NCBI RefSeq assembly: GCF_003991195.1 | Contig: NZ_RCWL01000014.1 | Coordinates: 1-64,000, forward strand | Source: Gynurincola endophyticus | GTDB taxonomy: Bacteria; Bacteroidota; Bacteroidia; Chitinophagales; Chitinophagaceae | Reading direction: 5' to 3' | Length of the DNA stretch: 64,000 nt | Shown here: one piece after another, positions 1 through 8,312 of the stretch | How positions within the stretch are numbered: position 1 is the first letter of the stretch | Layout: each line of letters starts with the position of its first letter | Program-made: the position numbers and the translations under genes | The notes under the pieces: model-generated | What the model saw: only the letters and a program-made list of their open reading frames with translations | Told to the model about the DNA's origin: nothing | The model's database searches: none

Positions 1-602
1 TAGAAGGCGATCTTTTTATCAGTAATGATCATCTCCTGCAAGCTGAAAATTATGCCATTCAATCATTAAATAGTAATGAAGAACATTACAGGCATGTGAA
101 TCTGGTGACCGGTTTACCACGGGTGATTTCAATCAGAGTGAATGCTTCGTTACCTGCTTCTTACATTACAGCTACCAATGCTGCTATCGCGCGCTATAAT
201 GCTTTAGGGTTAAGTTTAACTTTTACCAGAGTAACTACCGGAGGGAGTATTGTTATCAATGGAGTTACCGGTACTTCTTATCTCTCTATGTCAGGCTTTC
301 CGACTGGGGGTAATCCGTATGGTAGTATAGATTTGAACAGATCTTACCTGGACACCTGGGCCAGTAATACAGTAGTTTCTGTTATTACTCATGCAATCGG
401 TCACTGTATCGGGTTTCATCATACTGATTATTATTCTGCTACTGCTTGTAACATGGATATCGTTTCAGGACCGTCCGGTATCCCTGTGATTATTCCCGGA
501 ATTCCTTCAAGTGTACCTTCATGGATGAACAGTTGTATCAGTAATGGAATGAATATCCCTTTTAGTGTAGATGACGTATTAGCTCTTAATTATGTTTATT
601 AA
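1..602 (+). CDS. M57-type (HEIGH) zinc metallopeptidase-like protein, 5' end missing
   Basis: The reading frame is open from the left edge (codons from position 3) with no convincing start, so the gene begins outside the window; a GTG at 96 lies in frame but is internal. The C-terminal half resembles the Bacteroidota secreted M57 'dual-action HEIGH' metallopeptidases: a zinc-site segment HAIGHCIGFHHTDY at about 390-431, followed by a Cys/Met-rich tail with NMD, a second Cys near WMNSC, and a DDVLALNYVY end. In this family the motif is HExxHxxGxxH. Here all three zinc-binding His are present, but the catalytic Glu is replaced by Ala (codon gca at 393-395), so hydrolysis by the usual mechanism should be lost. 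This is either a pseudoenzyme or a single-base error, since gaa to gca is one change. A lipoprotein or signal peptide would lie upstream and cannot be seen. Confidence 0.75.
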   Translation, partial: EGDLFISNDHLLQAENYAIQSLNSNEEHYRHVNLVTGLPRVISIRVNASLPASYITATNAAIARYNALGLSLTFTRVTTGGSIVINGVTGTSYLSMSGFPTGGNPYGSIDLNRSYLDTWASNTVVSVITHAIGHCIGFHHTDYYSATACNMDIVSGPSGIPVIIPGIPSSVPSWMNSCISNGMNIPFSVDDVLALNYVY

Positions 603-704
603 TTTTAATACTACAATTTTTAAATTGCTTGTTTATGCCTGGAGATTACCTTATTAAGGTATTGGGCTAACAGGTCATCCGTTTTGTTAATAAGGAAAAT
701 AAAA

Positions 705-747
705 GAATGGAGAGTAGAGAACCTATTTCATTCTCCACTCTCCATTC
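705..747. terminator. hairpin between convergent genes
   Basis: A 17-bp inverted repeat with one mismatch (705-721 against 731-747, arms starting GAATGGAGAG and ending CTCTCCATTC) has a 9-nt loop. It lies between the metallopeptidase-like gene and the class I aldolase gene and could terminate both. It resembles the hairpin at 2154-2190. Confidence 0.5.
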
Positions 748-770
748 GTAATAATTAATTTTTCACTCTA

Positions 771-1829
771 TTAAGCGATCGTAATAGAATCATCCAGATA
801 AACATCCTGTACTGCGTTCAGTAATTCTATACCTTCATTCATCGGACGTTGAAATGCTTTTCTGCCCAGGATCAATCCCATACCACCGGCTCTTTTGTTG
901 ACTACTGCAGTATAAACCGCATCTGCCAGATCGCTCGAACCTTTACTCTCACCACCACTGTTGATTAAACCAACACGACCGTTGTAACAGTTGAGAATCT
1001 GATATCTTGTTAGGTCAATCGGATGATCTGAGCTTAGTTTATCGTATACCAGTTTATGTGTTTTACCATGTTTGGTAGCAAGGTAACCGCCATTATTGGT
1101 AGGTAATTTTTGTTTGATAATATCTGCCTGTAAGGTAACTCCTAAATGGTTTGCCTGGCCGGTTAAATCGGCACTGGTGTGATAATCAACACCGTCTACT
1201 TTGAACGAGTTGTTTCTGGTATAACACCAAAGAATAGTTGCCATTCCTAATTCGTGTGCCATTTCAAATGCTTCCGCTACTTCTTTTAACTGGCGTGCAC
1301 TTTCTGCAGATCCCCAGTAAATAGTAGCACCTACCGCGCAGGCACCCATTTCCCAGGCATTTTTAATAGTACCGAACATCGTTTGGTCAAAACGATTCGG
1401 CATGCTTAAAAATTCATTGTGATTGATCTTTACGATAAAAGGAATTTTGTGGGCATATTTTCTACTCATTAATCCTAAAACACCATAAGTAGAAGCAACG
1501 CCATTACACCCGCCTTCCATAGCCAGTTTAATTATATTTTCAGGGTCGAAATAAATAGGATTCGGTGCAAATGCTGAACCTCCGCTGTGTTCAATACCCT
1601 GGTCTACCGGAAATATACTGCAGTAACCTGTATCTGACAGTCTTCCGTGCGACAATAATCTTTGTAAGTTGTTTAACACCTGGTTACTTCTGTTACTGTT
1701 GATCCATTGTTTGTCTACATGATCTGCAGAAGGTAGGTGAATTGTGTTGGAAGGGATTGTTTTACACTGATGGTCTAATAAATACGCTGCTTGATCTCCT
1801 AACAGATCAATCGTTTTTTCTGATGGCAT
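771..1829 (-). CDS. fbaB: class I fructose-bisphosphate aldolase (FbaB/DhnA type)
   Basis: Cleaves fructose 1,6-bisphosphate to dihydroxyacetone phosphate and glyceraldehyde 3-phosphate in the cytoplasm through a Schiff base, without metal. The protein (352 residues from the chosen start) matches the FbaB family along its length: the [14 protein letters not shown] segment, NGVASTYG, the GADI-type segment [15 protein letters not shown], which carries candidate Schiff-base lysines, [20 protein letters not shown], and the ending [18 protein letters not shown]...AVQDVYLD. The frame is open to 1895, but the ATG at 1829 (MPSEKT) gives the usual family length and drops a basic N-terminus not typical of the family. 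It lies 3' of a class II aldolase on the same strand, across about 370 bp, and the hairpin at 705-747 follows it. Confidence 0.92.
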   Translation of the reverse strand: MPSEKTIDLLGDQAAYLLDHQCKTIPSNTIHLPSADHVDKQWINSNRSNQVLNNLQRLLSHGRLSDTGYCSIFPVDQGIEHSGGSAFAPNPIYFDPENIIKLAMEGGCNGVASTYGVLGLMSRKYAHKIPFIVKINHNEFLSMPNRFDQTMFGTIKNAWEMGACAVGATIYWGSAESARQLKEVAEAFEMAHELGMATILWCYTRNNSFKVDGVDYHTSADLTGQANHLGVTLQADIIKQKLPTNNGGYLATKHGKTHKLVYDKLSSDHPIDLTRYQILNCYNGRVGLINSGGESKGSSDLADAVYTAVVNKRAGGMGLILGRKAFQRPMNEGIELLNAVQDVYLDDSITIA

Positions 1830-2153
1830 AACAAGTCTTATTTTGTGTTTGAAGGATCGGTTCGTTTGTCTGATAAGCCACAAAGATAATGTCACTTTCA
1901 GCAGAAATAAAAGCCGCAGCGCCTCTCAGATTGACGGTTGATTTGAACGCTGTGTAAGAATGAATCGAAAGAATTGACGAGATATTAAGAAATCAATACG
2001 AGCGTTGAATGAGACTAGCCTATACTTATAAGATATTGAATTTTAATGAAATTTCCAAAAAACACATAAATTGCTGTAATTCAACTTGTTATTACTTGTA
2101 ATGGAATTTTGCAAAAGCTGCGTTTACTGCACACGCTTTTTATTGCCTTGTAA
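1830..2153. other. intergenic region upstream of fbaB
   Basis: About 320 bp between the two aldolase genes. I see no ORF, RNA gene or clear promoter; it must hold the fbaB promoter unless the gene is read through from fbaA. Confidence 0.5.
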
Positions 2154-2190
2154 TTAAAAATGGAGAATGAATTTCATTCCCCATTTTTAA
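2154..2190 (-). terminator. terminator-like hairpin downstream of fbaA
   Basis: Arms of 18 nt (2154-2171 and 2173-2190) pair with one mismatch and end in A/T runs. It lies 8 bp past the class II aldolase stop codon. It is similar in sequence (GGAGAATGAA / TTCATTCCCC) to the hairpin at 705-747. Confidence 0.6.
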
Positions 2191-2197
2191 TTTTTAA

Positions 2198-3265
2198 TTA
2201 TGAATTTCTATTAATGCAGTTCAGATCTTCAAATGCTACTTCTAAGCGTTTGTTGAAGCTCTCTTCACCTTTTCTCAACCAAACGCGTGGGTCATAATGT
2301 TTTTTATTCGGTTTGTCAGCTCCTTCTGGGTTACCTAACTGGCCTTGAAGATAAGCTTCGTACTTTTTGTAGTTGTTCAGTACGCCTTCCCAGAATGCCC
2401 ATTGTAAGTCAGTATCGATGTTCATTTTGATAGCACCATAGCTGATAGCTTCTCTGATCTGGTGTTGAGGTGAACCTGAACCTCCATGGAATACAAAGTA
2501 TACCGGTTTTTCACCTGTACCGTATTTCTGCTGGATATAATCCTGGCTGTTTTTCAGAATTTCAGGGCGTAATTCAACATTCCCCGGGCTATAAACACCG
2601 TGTACGTTTCCGAAAGCAGCAGCAACACTGAATAAGTTACCTACTTTTTTCAGCTCTTCATAAGCGTAAGCTACATGCTCAGGTTGAGTATATAATTTAT
2701 CGTTTTCAACACCGCTATTATCCACTCCGTCTTCTTCGCCACCGGTAACACCTAATTCGATTTCAATACCCATACCTAATGGTTGCATACGTTTGAAAAA
2801 CTCAACACTGGTACCGATATTTTCTTCGATTGGCTCTTCTGATAAATCAAGCATGTGTGAACTGAATAAAGGCTGGCCCTTTTCTTTATAGAATTGTTCG
2901 CCTGCATCGATCAAACCACTGATCCATGGTAACCATTTGTGAGCAGCATGGTCTGTATGTAAAACTACAGGAACCCCGTAGTATTTAGCAACATTGTGAA
3001 TATGTAATGCACCGGAAATAGCACCTGCGATATTTGCCTGTAACTGATCGTTCGGCATTCCTTTACCTGCAATAAACTGAGCACCACCATTCGAAAACTG
3101 AATGATCACTGGTGAGTTAACTTTTGCGGCTGTTTCTAAAACTCCGTTAATGGTATTGGTACCGATTGTATTTACGGCAGGAAGGGCATACTGGTTTTGT
3201 AATGCATCTTGATACAATGCCTCTAATTCTTCACCGAATAATACCCCTGACTTGAATTTACTCAT
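2198..3265 (-). CDS. fbaA: class II fructose-bisphosphate aldolase
   Basis: Zinc-dependent aldolase of glycolysis and gluconeogenesis, 355 residues, close to the E. coli FbaA length of 359. Visible family features are the N-terminal YALPAVNTIGTNTINGVLE segment, the zinc/active-site motif HTDHAAHKW (Asp105 and His106), the GIEIELGVTGGEEDGVDN block near residue 170 and the metal-binding FHGGSGS loop followed by an INMDTD-like INIDTDLQ segment. The ATG at 3265 gives the standard N-terminus MSKFKSGVLFGEE. No other gene overlaps it. A second, unrelated aldolase of class I lies just downstream, so the organism keeps both chemistries, perhaps for opposite flux directions (inference). Confidence 0.95.
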   Translation of the reverse strand: MSKFKSGVLFGEELEALYQDALQNQYALPAVNTIGTNTINGVLETAAKVNSPVIIQFSNGGAQFIAGKGMPNDQLQANIAGAISGALHIHNVAKYYGVPVVLHTDHAAHKWLPWISGLIDAGEQFYKEKGQPLFSSHMLDLSEEPIEENIGTSVEFFKRMQPLGMGIEIELGVTGGEEDGVDNSGVENDKLYTQPEHVAYAYEELKKVGNLFSVAAAFGNVHGVYSPGNVELRPEILKNSQDYIQQKYGTGEKPVYFVFHGGSGSPQHQIREAISYGAIKMNIDTDLQWAFWEGVLNNYKKYEAYLQGQLGNPEGADKPNKKHYDPRVWLRKGEESFNKRLEVAFEDLNCINRNS

Positions 3266-3685
3266 GGTATAAACTGATTTTTAATTGCGCTTGTCATTTA
3301 CGGGCTCTAAGATACAGCTATATTTTTCCAACCTAAAATATTTCATTATAGAATTTTCTTAATATTTCATTGAGGTTTCGTTTGCTTTCACACAAACAAC
3401 TGTAAGTTTTTTACTCATTGGTATTGGGTATATTCCTGTACTGTCAATGCCCTGTGTCCGGTAGCAGGTTTCATTCGCTTTCTTTTCTTTGCGAATACTT
3501 GTGTAATTTAATTTCCGGTGCTGAGGATTTTCTTTTTTAGATTTCATCACGATTGTAAATGAGGTGATTATCCGATTATAAATCTTTAACGCCATGAAAC
3601 TAATCCGCAGATTCGTTCCGTATTTTGAGATAAGTGTATTATATCTTAAACTTGCCTTATACCGCACCTTAATCTTCTACTTAAA
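3266..3685. other. intergenic region between divergent fbaA and the AraC regulator gene
   Basis: 420 bp holding the promoters of both divergent genes. A reading frame of about 100 codons on the minus strand has no recognisable protein features, and I do not call it. Nothing else stands out. Confidence 0.5.
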
Positions 3686-4441
3686 ATGAGTAAAGAAATT
3701 GAATACCATATTGTGACACCCGATGCACTGTTGGCGGATTTTGTGGACAGCTTCTGGTGTTTGTATAATCATTCTGATACTGATCAGGAAGTGGTGGTTC
3801 TTCCTGATGGAAGAATTGACCTCTTTTTTTCCCGGTCTGCTACCGAACCATTTCATATCACTTTACTGGGTCTCAGTACTTATCCGGAAAAAGCAATGAT
3901 TAAAGCCGGAACCAGCACGTTTGCCGTCAGCTTTAAACCGTTGGCGATTGAGTATATTTTAAATGAATCAGTGGCTGACATTATTAACAATGCTAAAAAT
4001 ATGCCTCCGGATATCTGGGAAATCAATACTATTAATTGTACGGATTTTAATGGATTTTGTAATGAAGTGGCTACCAAAATAAAAGAACGGATTCCTCATG
4101 ATGTTGATGACAGAAAAAAAAGTCTTTTTCATTTGCTGTATCAATCAAATGGAGCACTTACCGTAAAAACATTGTCTGAAGAAGTATTCTGGAGCAGCCG
4201 GCAGATTAACCGCTATTTTAATCAGCTCTTAGGACTTTCTATGAAAACCTATAGCAGTATTCTTCGTTTCAGAGCTTCTTTCCCACATATTAAAAAAGGG
4301 AAACTTTTTCCCGAACAAAACTTTACAGATCAGTCTCACTTTATTAAAGAAGTAAAAAAGTTATCCGGCGTTTTACCAAAAGAACTTAAACAGAATCAAA
4401 ACGGCCGATTTATACAATTTTCAACACTCAACGAAAAATAA
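3686..4441 (+). CDS. AraC-family transcriptional regulator with N-terminal DUF6597-like domain
   Basis: 251 residues. The N-terminal half (about 1-135: PDALLADFVDSFWC, VVVLPDGRIDLFFS, FAVSFKPLAIEYIL) looks like the DUF6597 sensor domain, which often precedes an AraC DNA-binding domain in Bacteroidota. The C-terminal about 100 residues form the two helix-turn-helix units: TVKTLSEEVFWSSRQINRYFNQLLGLSMKTY for the first, and a second HTH with DQSHFIKEVKKLSGVLPKE. It reads in the same direction as the TetX-like gene 27 bp downstream, whose own promoter and a dyad lie in the gap. It probably controls that gene and possibly the following redox cluster (inference from position only). The ligand is unknown. 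Confidence 0.88.
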   Translation: MSKEIEYHIVTPDALLADFVDSFWCLYNHSDTDQEVVVLPDGRIDLFFSRSATEPFHITLLGLSTYPEKAMIKAGTSTFAVSFKPLAIEYILNESVADIINNAKNMPPDIWEINTINCTDFNGFCNEVATKIKERIPHDVDDRKKSLFHLLYQSNGALTVKTLSEEVFWSSRQINRYFNQLLGLSMKTYSSILRFRASFPHIKKGKLFPEQNFTDQSHFIKEVKKLSGVLPKELKQNQNGRFIQFSTLNEK

Positions 4442-4469
4442 TTTTGTACCGTAAATAAATCATACGGTA
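4439..4469 (+). promoter_or_regulatory. promoter -7 motif and dyad before the TetX-like gene
   Basis: TAATTTTG at 4439-4446 is an exact match to the Bacteroidota -7 element TAnnTTTG. It is followed at once by an inverted repeat, TACCGT (4447-4452) and ACGGTA (4464-4469), which runs into the start codon. The dyad could be an operator for the AraC regulator or a leader hairpin. No convincing -33 element is visible. Confidence 0.4.
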
Positions 4470-5617
4470 TGTTACTGAATAATAAAAAAATAGCCATCGT
4501 TGGTGGAGGACCGGCAGGTTTAACACTCGCCAGACTTTTACAGCTGAAAGGTGCAGTTGTACAGGTATATGAACGCGATTTTAATGAACGCGTTCGATCG
4601 CAGGGAGCAACACTTGATTTGCACGAAACATCTGGTTTGGAAGCGATCAGAAGAGCAGGAGTCTTAGCCGAATTTTATCAAAAGTATCGCCCTGAAGCAG
4701 GCTTACTAAGAGTAGTAAAGAATAATATGGAAATTGTATTCGATGACCATGTTGCCGGTAAAATCAGTGAACAACGCCCTGAAATAGACAGAGCAGATCT
4801 GCGGGATATTTTATTACAGTCATTGCAACCCGGAACAGTCGTATGGGATTGTCATTTTCTTTCAATGGAAAAAGCTGCGGAAGGGTGGGAGTTATTTTTT
4901 AAAGACGGCCGTTCTTTTTATGCCGATATCGTTATTGCCGCAGATGGAGCAAATTCAAAAATCCGTCCGCTCATAACAACAATACAACCGGTTTACTCGG
5001 GTATAACAATTGTTGAAGGAAATATTTATTCTGCAAAGACACATGTACCGGATTTATGGTCGCTGGTGAAAGGAGGAAAAGTGTTTGCCCTGGGAAATGA
5101 ACAGTCTCTTATATTAAGTACTAAAGGTGACGGTAGCCTGTCTTTTTATTCAGGAACTAAAATTGACGAATACCGGGCATCATCCGGAGTAATAGATTTT
5201 ACCAATCAGCAACAGGTATTCCATTGGTTTAAGACAAGCTTCAGCAATTGGAGTAAGGAATGGGAGGTACTGTTTCAGACTGATCAGGCCGAATTTATCC
5301 CTCGCCCCCAATATCATTTTCCGGCAGATCAATATTGGAAAACACAATCGAACCTGACGATGATCGGAGACGCAGCACATCGTATGCCGCCTTATGCGGG
5401 AGAAGGTGTAAATATGGCTATGCAGGACGCGTTTGAATTGGCTGAATGTATGACCGGTACAACGTTTAACACGATTCAGGAGGCAATCAATGCTTTTGAA
5501 CAAAACATGAGAAAGCGTGCAGCTGAGGTAACGCAGATGTCGCTGGAAGCTACTGAACAATTACACTCGCCACAGGCTATTCGTTGGATATTGAAGGCTT
5601 TTCAAGGCACACATTAA
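4469..5617 (+). CDS. TetX-like FAD-dependent monooxygenase
   Basis: 382 residues, close to TetX (about 388), and alignable with it along most of its length from memory. Features: Rossmann motif GGGPAGLTLARLL (about 12-24), ERDFNERVRSQGATLDLH, the PEIDRADLRDILL segment (about 104-116) and the FAD-binding GDAAHRMPPYAGEGVN (300-315). The fold implies an NADPH/FAD hydroxylase. It need not inactivate tetracyclines: where TetX has Gln192, Arg213 and His234 around the drug, this protein appears to have Glu, Lys/Val and Ser (segments VEGNIYS, KGGKVFAL, GSLSFYSG). The placement of these residues comes from an alignment by eye. It is preceded by an AraC regulator and its own promoter motif and followed by a terminator at 5639-5662, so it may be transcribed alone or with the regulator. 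Confidence 0.85.
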   Translation: MLLNNKKIAIVGGGPAGLTLARLLQLKGAVVQVYERDFNERVRSQGATLDLHETSGLEAIRRAGVLAEFYQKYRPEAGLLRVVKNNMEIVFDDHVAGKISEQRPEIDRADLRDILLQSLQPGTVVWDCHFLSMEKAAEGWELFFKDGRSFYADIVIAADGANSKIRPLITTIQPVYSGITIVEGNIYSAKTHVPDLWSLVKGGKVFALGNEQSLILSTKGDGSLSFYSGTKIDEYRASSGVIDFTNQQQVFHWFKTSFSNWSKEWEVLFQTDQAEFIPRPQYHFPADQYWKTQSNLTMIGDAAHRMPPYAGEGVNMAMQDAFELAECMTGTTFNTIQEAINAFEQNMRKRAAEVTQMSLEATEQLHSPQAIRWILKAFQGTH

Positions 5618-5638
5618 ACGTTTACAGTGATTACCGTC

Positions 5639-5662
5639 ACCGGCCGGCCAGCCGGTTTTTTT
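5639..5662 (+). terminator. rho-independent terminator after the TetX-like gene
   Basis: A 6-bp G+C-rich stem, ACCGGC (5639-5644) with GCCGGT (5651-5656), is followed by seven T. It ends the AraC/TetX-like unit. Confidence 0.75.
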
Positions 5663-5779
5663 ATGTACTTATTTATATAGGCCATTTGTTATGATAACGT
5701 GAATATTGTTAAAATACAAGATAATCTTCTTTTTTTACAACTGATTATACTGTCATAATCATCAATTTTGTAAGCGCAG

Positions 5780-5857
5780 ACCAGGTAATTGTAAATAACC
5801 CCATGCCTGGTGTTGATAATGATAACAATCTATTAAAAACATTTGGGGTTATTTTTT
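5780..5857 (+). promoter_or_regulatory. overlapping hairpins / possible H-type pseudoknot upstream of the hydrolase operon
   Basis: ACCAGG (5780-5785) can pair with CCTGGT (5806-5811). Inside that loop, AAATAACCCCA (5793-5803) is fully complementary to TGGGGTTATTT (5844-5854), which runs into a T-rich tail. The two stems either form an H-type pseudoknot or exclude one another like an antiterminator and terminator. It lies about 160 bp before the start at 6018. I do not recognise a known riboswitch class, and a chance arrangement is possible. Confidence 0.35.
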
Positions 5858-6017
5858 GTTGAATAAAACAGCACTCTTCCGAAATTTTCTTTTAACGATT
5901 TCAGCTTTGCTCCGAAACGGAAAATAAACTTTATTATTCCGCGGTCACATTTTTGTAAGATAATTAGTATCAATTATATGATTTTGTTCACCAGGATGTT
6001 CTATTAAACCATCTACT

Positions 6018-7016
6018 ATGAAAAAATTATCCCTGACTATTTTATCGTTGTTTGCTTTCATTATTGTTATGGCGCAAACTGACCGGCCTGTACTTGACAT
6101 CATGCTTACTAATTATAAGTATCCGTTCGAAGTAAAATACCTGAGTTTGCAGAACCAACAGGAAAATTTACAAATGGCTTACATGGATGTGCGTCCTGTT
6201 AAGCCGAATGGAAAAACAATCGTGTTATTACATGGTAAAAACTTTAATGGAGCATATTGGAAAACAACTATCAATGAGCTGGTCAAAGATGGATACAGAG
6301 TGGTGGTACCCGATCAGATAGGGTTTGGTAAATCATCTAAACCGGCCCATTACCAATTTACATTTCAGCAATTGGCAGTAAATACTAAAGCATTGCTCGA
6401 TGAGCTAAAGATAGACCGGGTATTTTTGTTAGGACATTCGATGGGAGGTATGCTGGCCACCCGCTTTACTTTAATGTTTCCTGAGCGTGTGGGTAAATTA
6501 ATACTTGAAAATCCAATCGGACTTGAAGATTGGAAATTGGTAGCACCTTATACATCAATTGATGAGAACTACCTCAAAGAGCTTGAAGTGGATGATGCAT
6601 CTACCCGGCAATACCAGCTCAGATTTTATTACGATAATAAATGGAAACCGGAATATGATGAATGGGTTTATTTATTAACCGGTTGGACGAAACACCCCGA
6701 GTATCCTATTGTAGCAATGAATAATGCGCAAACCAGTGATATGATTTTTACACAACCCGTAGTATATGAGTTTGATAAAATAAAAACCCCCACTTTACTG
6801 ATAATCGGTACACGCGATCGAACAGCTATTGGTAAAAATAATGTGAAAGATGCAGGTATCAGGGATAAGATGGGATTGTATAACGAATTAGGTAAAAAGA
6901 CGCAACAAAAAATAAAAGGTTCAGAGCTGGTAGAATTTGAAAATGTAGGCCATCTGCCACATATAGAAGTTTTTGACCGGTTTATAGAAGTTTTGAAGTC
7001 GTACCTGAAAAAATAA
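6018..7016 (+). CDS. secreted alpha/beta hydrolase
   Basis: 332 residues with a signal peptide (MKKLSLTILSLFAFIIVMAQ, cleavage likely after about residue 19), so the enzyme acts in the periplasm or outside. The alpha/beta-hydrolase core is complete: oxyanion segment LLHGKNFNGAYW (about 70-81), nucleophile elbow GHSMGG with Ser141, acid Asp267 in IGTRDR, and base His312 in VGHLPHIE. The extra helical cap at about 170-235 is the variable substrate lid. The natural substrate (ester, lactone or C-C bond) cannot be told. It is the first gene of a rightward unit; the MFS gene follows after 10 bp. A possible structured leader lies upstream at 5780-5857. Confidence 0.88.
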   Translation: MKKLSLTILSLFAFIIVMAQTDRPVLDIMLTNYKYPFEVKYLSLQNQQENLQMAYMDVRPVKPNGKTIVLLHGKNFNGAYWKTTINELVKDGYRVVVPDQIGFGKSSKPAHYQFTFQQLAVNTKALLDELKIDRVFLLGHSMGGMLATRFTLMFPERVGKLILENPIGLEDWKLVAPYTSIDENYLKELEVDDASTRQYQLRFYYDNKWKPEYDEWVYLLTGWTKHPEYPIVAMNNAQTSDMIFTQPVVYEFDKIKTPTLLIIGTRDRTAIGKNNVKDAGIRDKMGLYNELGKKTQQKIKGSELVEFENVGHLPHIEVFDRFIEVLKSYLKK

Positions 7017-7026
7017 ATGAATGTAG

Positions 7027-8274
7027 ATGACTACTACACAGCAACCGCTCTCTAAATCATTATTGTTGTTAATGGCTGTTACTACCGGGCTGGTGGTAGC
7101 TAATAATTATTATAATCAGCCGATGTTAGGATTAATGGCTGATTCATTTGGCGTTTCTGAATTTGAAATCAGCAATGTTCCTATGCTCACGCAAATAGGA
7201 TATGCCATCGGGTTATTGCTGATCGTTCCTTTGGGGGACATGCTAAAGAGAAAAAAACTGATCCTGATCGATTTCGTACTGATCATATTGTCTTTGCTTT
7301 TTGCCGCTTATTCTACTACACCTTTTCAACTGAAGTGTGCCAGTTTTATGATCGGGCTAACCTCTGTGGTGCCGCAGATCATGGTACCAATGGCTGCTCA
7401 GTTATCGACAGATGAAAAAAGAGGTGCAGCCATCGGCACAGTAATGACCGGTATGTTTATAGGTATTTTAGGATCACGCACTGTTAGCGGTTTTGTAGGT
7501 GCATATCTGGGATGGCATGAAATGTTTCTGATTGCCGCAGGTATTATGCTTGTTTTGTTCATTGTACTGGCAAGGTATCTCCCTGAAATTTATCCTGACT
7601 TTAAAGGAACTTACACTCAGCTCATCACCTCGATAGTTGTACAGTTCAAAGAAAATCCTAAACTACGACTGGCAGGTTTCAGAGGTGCGCTGGATTTTGC
7701 CTGTTTCAGTATATTCTGGACGACACTTGTTTTCTTACTGGCTGAACCTCCTTTCAAAATGGGGAGTGATATAGCAGGAGCTATCGGATTGGTTGGAATA
7801 GCAGGCGCACTGATAGCCTCTGTAGTAGGAAAACTCAGTGATAAAATGAGTAAAAATAAAATCATCATCATAGGTATTGTTATTGTGTTGATCTCGTGGG
7901 TTATTCTTGGGTTCTCTAAAGAAAGCCTTATCGGTATTATTCTGGGTGCTTTTATTTTAGATATAGGAGTACAATCGGTGCATATATCAAATCAAACCAT
8001 CATTTTTGAAGGTAACCCTGTAGCCCGAAACAGAATCAATACAGTATACATGGTCATGTATTTTACCGGTGGTGCACTTGGCACTTTTATTGGCGGATAT
8101 ATCTGGCATTTCTTTAAATGGGATGGTATTGCAGTAACAGGCATTGTACTCAGTGTGCTGATATGGATTGTACACGTAATGGGAAACAAAATAATGAGAA
8201 AGAATACTGTTATTACAAAAGAAAACCTGCAGGGTGACCCTGAACTCTGTTCACCCGCAAACAATATTCAATAA
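7027..8274 (+). CDS. major facilitator superfamily transporter
   Basis: 415 residues with about twelve hydrophobic segments. The N-terminus (LMAVTTGLVVANNYYNQPMLGLMADSFGV) and the GDMLKRKK loop between segments 2 and 3 (MFS motif A variant) resemble drug/metabolite efflux carriers of the YgaY/YnfM type found in many bacteria. It is probably an inner-membrane proton-coupled exporter; the substrate is unknown. It starts 10 bp after the secreted hydrolase, so the two are almost certainly co-transcribed, and it is followed by an SDR and an aldo/keto reductase. The context suggests handling of a small reactive or toxic compound. Confidence 0.85.
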   Translation: MTTTQQPLSKSLLLLMAVTTGLVVANNYYNQPMLGLMADSFGVSEFEISNVPMLTQIGYAIGLLLIVPLGDMLKRKKLILIDFVLIILSLLFAAYSTTPFQLKCASFMIGLTSVVPQIMVPMAAQLSTDEKRGAAIGTVMTGMFIGILGSRTVSGFVGAYLGWHEMFLIAAGIMLVLFIVLARYLPEIYPDFKGTYTQLITSIVVQFKENPKLRLAGFRGALDFACFSIFWTTLVFLLAEPPFKMGSDIAGAIGLVGIAGALIASVVGKLSDKMSKNKIIIIGIVIVLISWVILGFSKESLIGIILGAFILDIGVQSVHISNQTIIFEGNPVARNRINTVYMVMYFTGGALGTFIGGYIWHFFKWDGIAVTGIVLSVLIWIVHVMGNKIMRKNTVITKENLQGDPELCSPANNIQ

Positions 8275-8312
8275 GTAATCACTCTATCGTATTAACAATA
8301 AAAAATATTTCA

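Noticed and set aside
3359-3667. Reading frame of about 100 codons on the minus strand between fbaA and the AraC gene
   Set aside because: No recognisable domain, odd composition, and it occupies the only space available for two divergent promoters.
4469-5617. Calling the gene tet(X) and predicting tetracycline resistance
   Set aside because: Overall fold matches, but key drug-contact positions appear different; resistance is not supported by the sequence alone.
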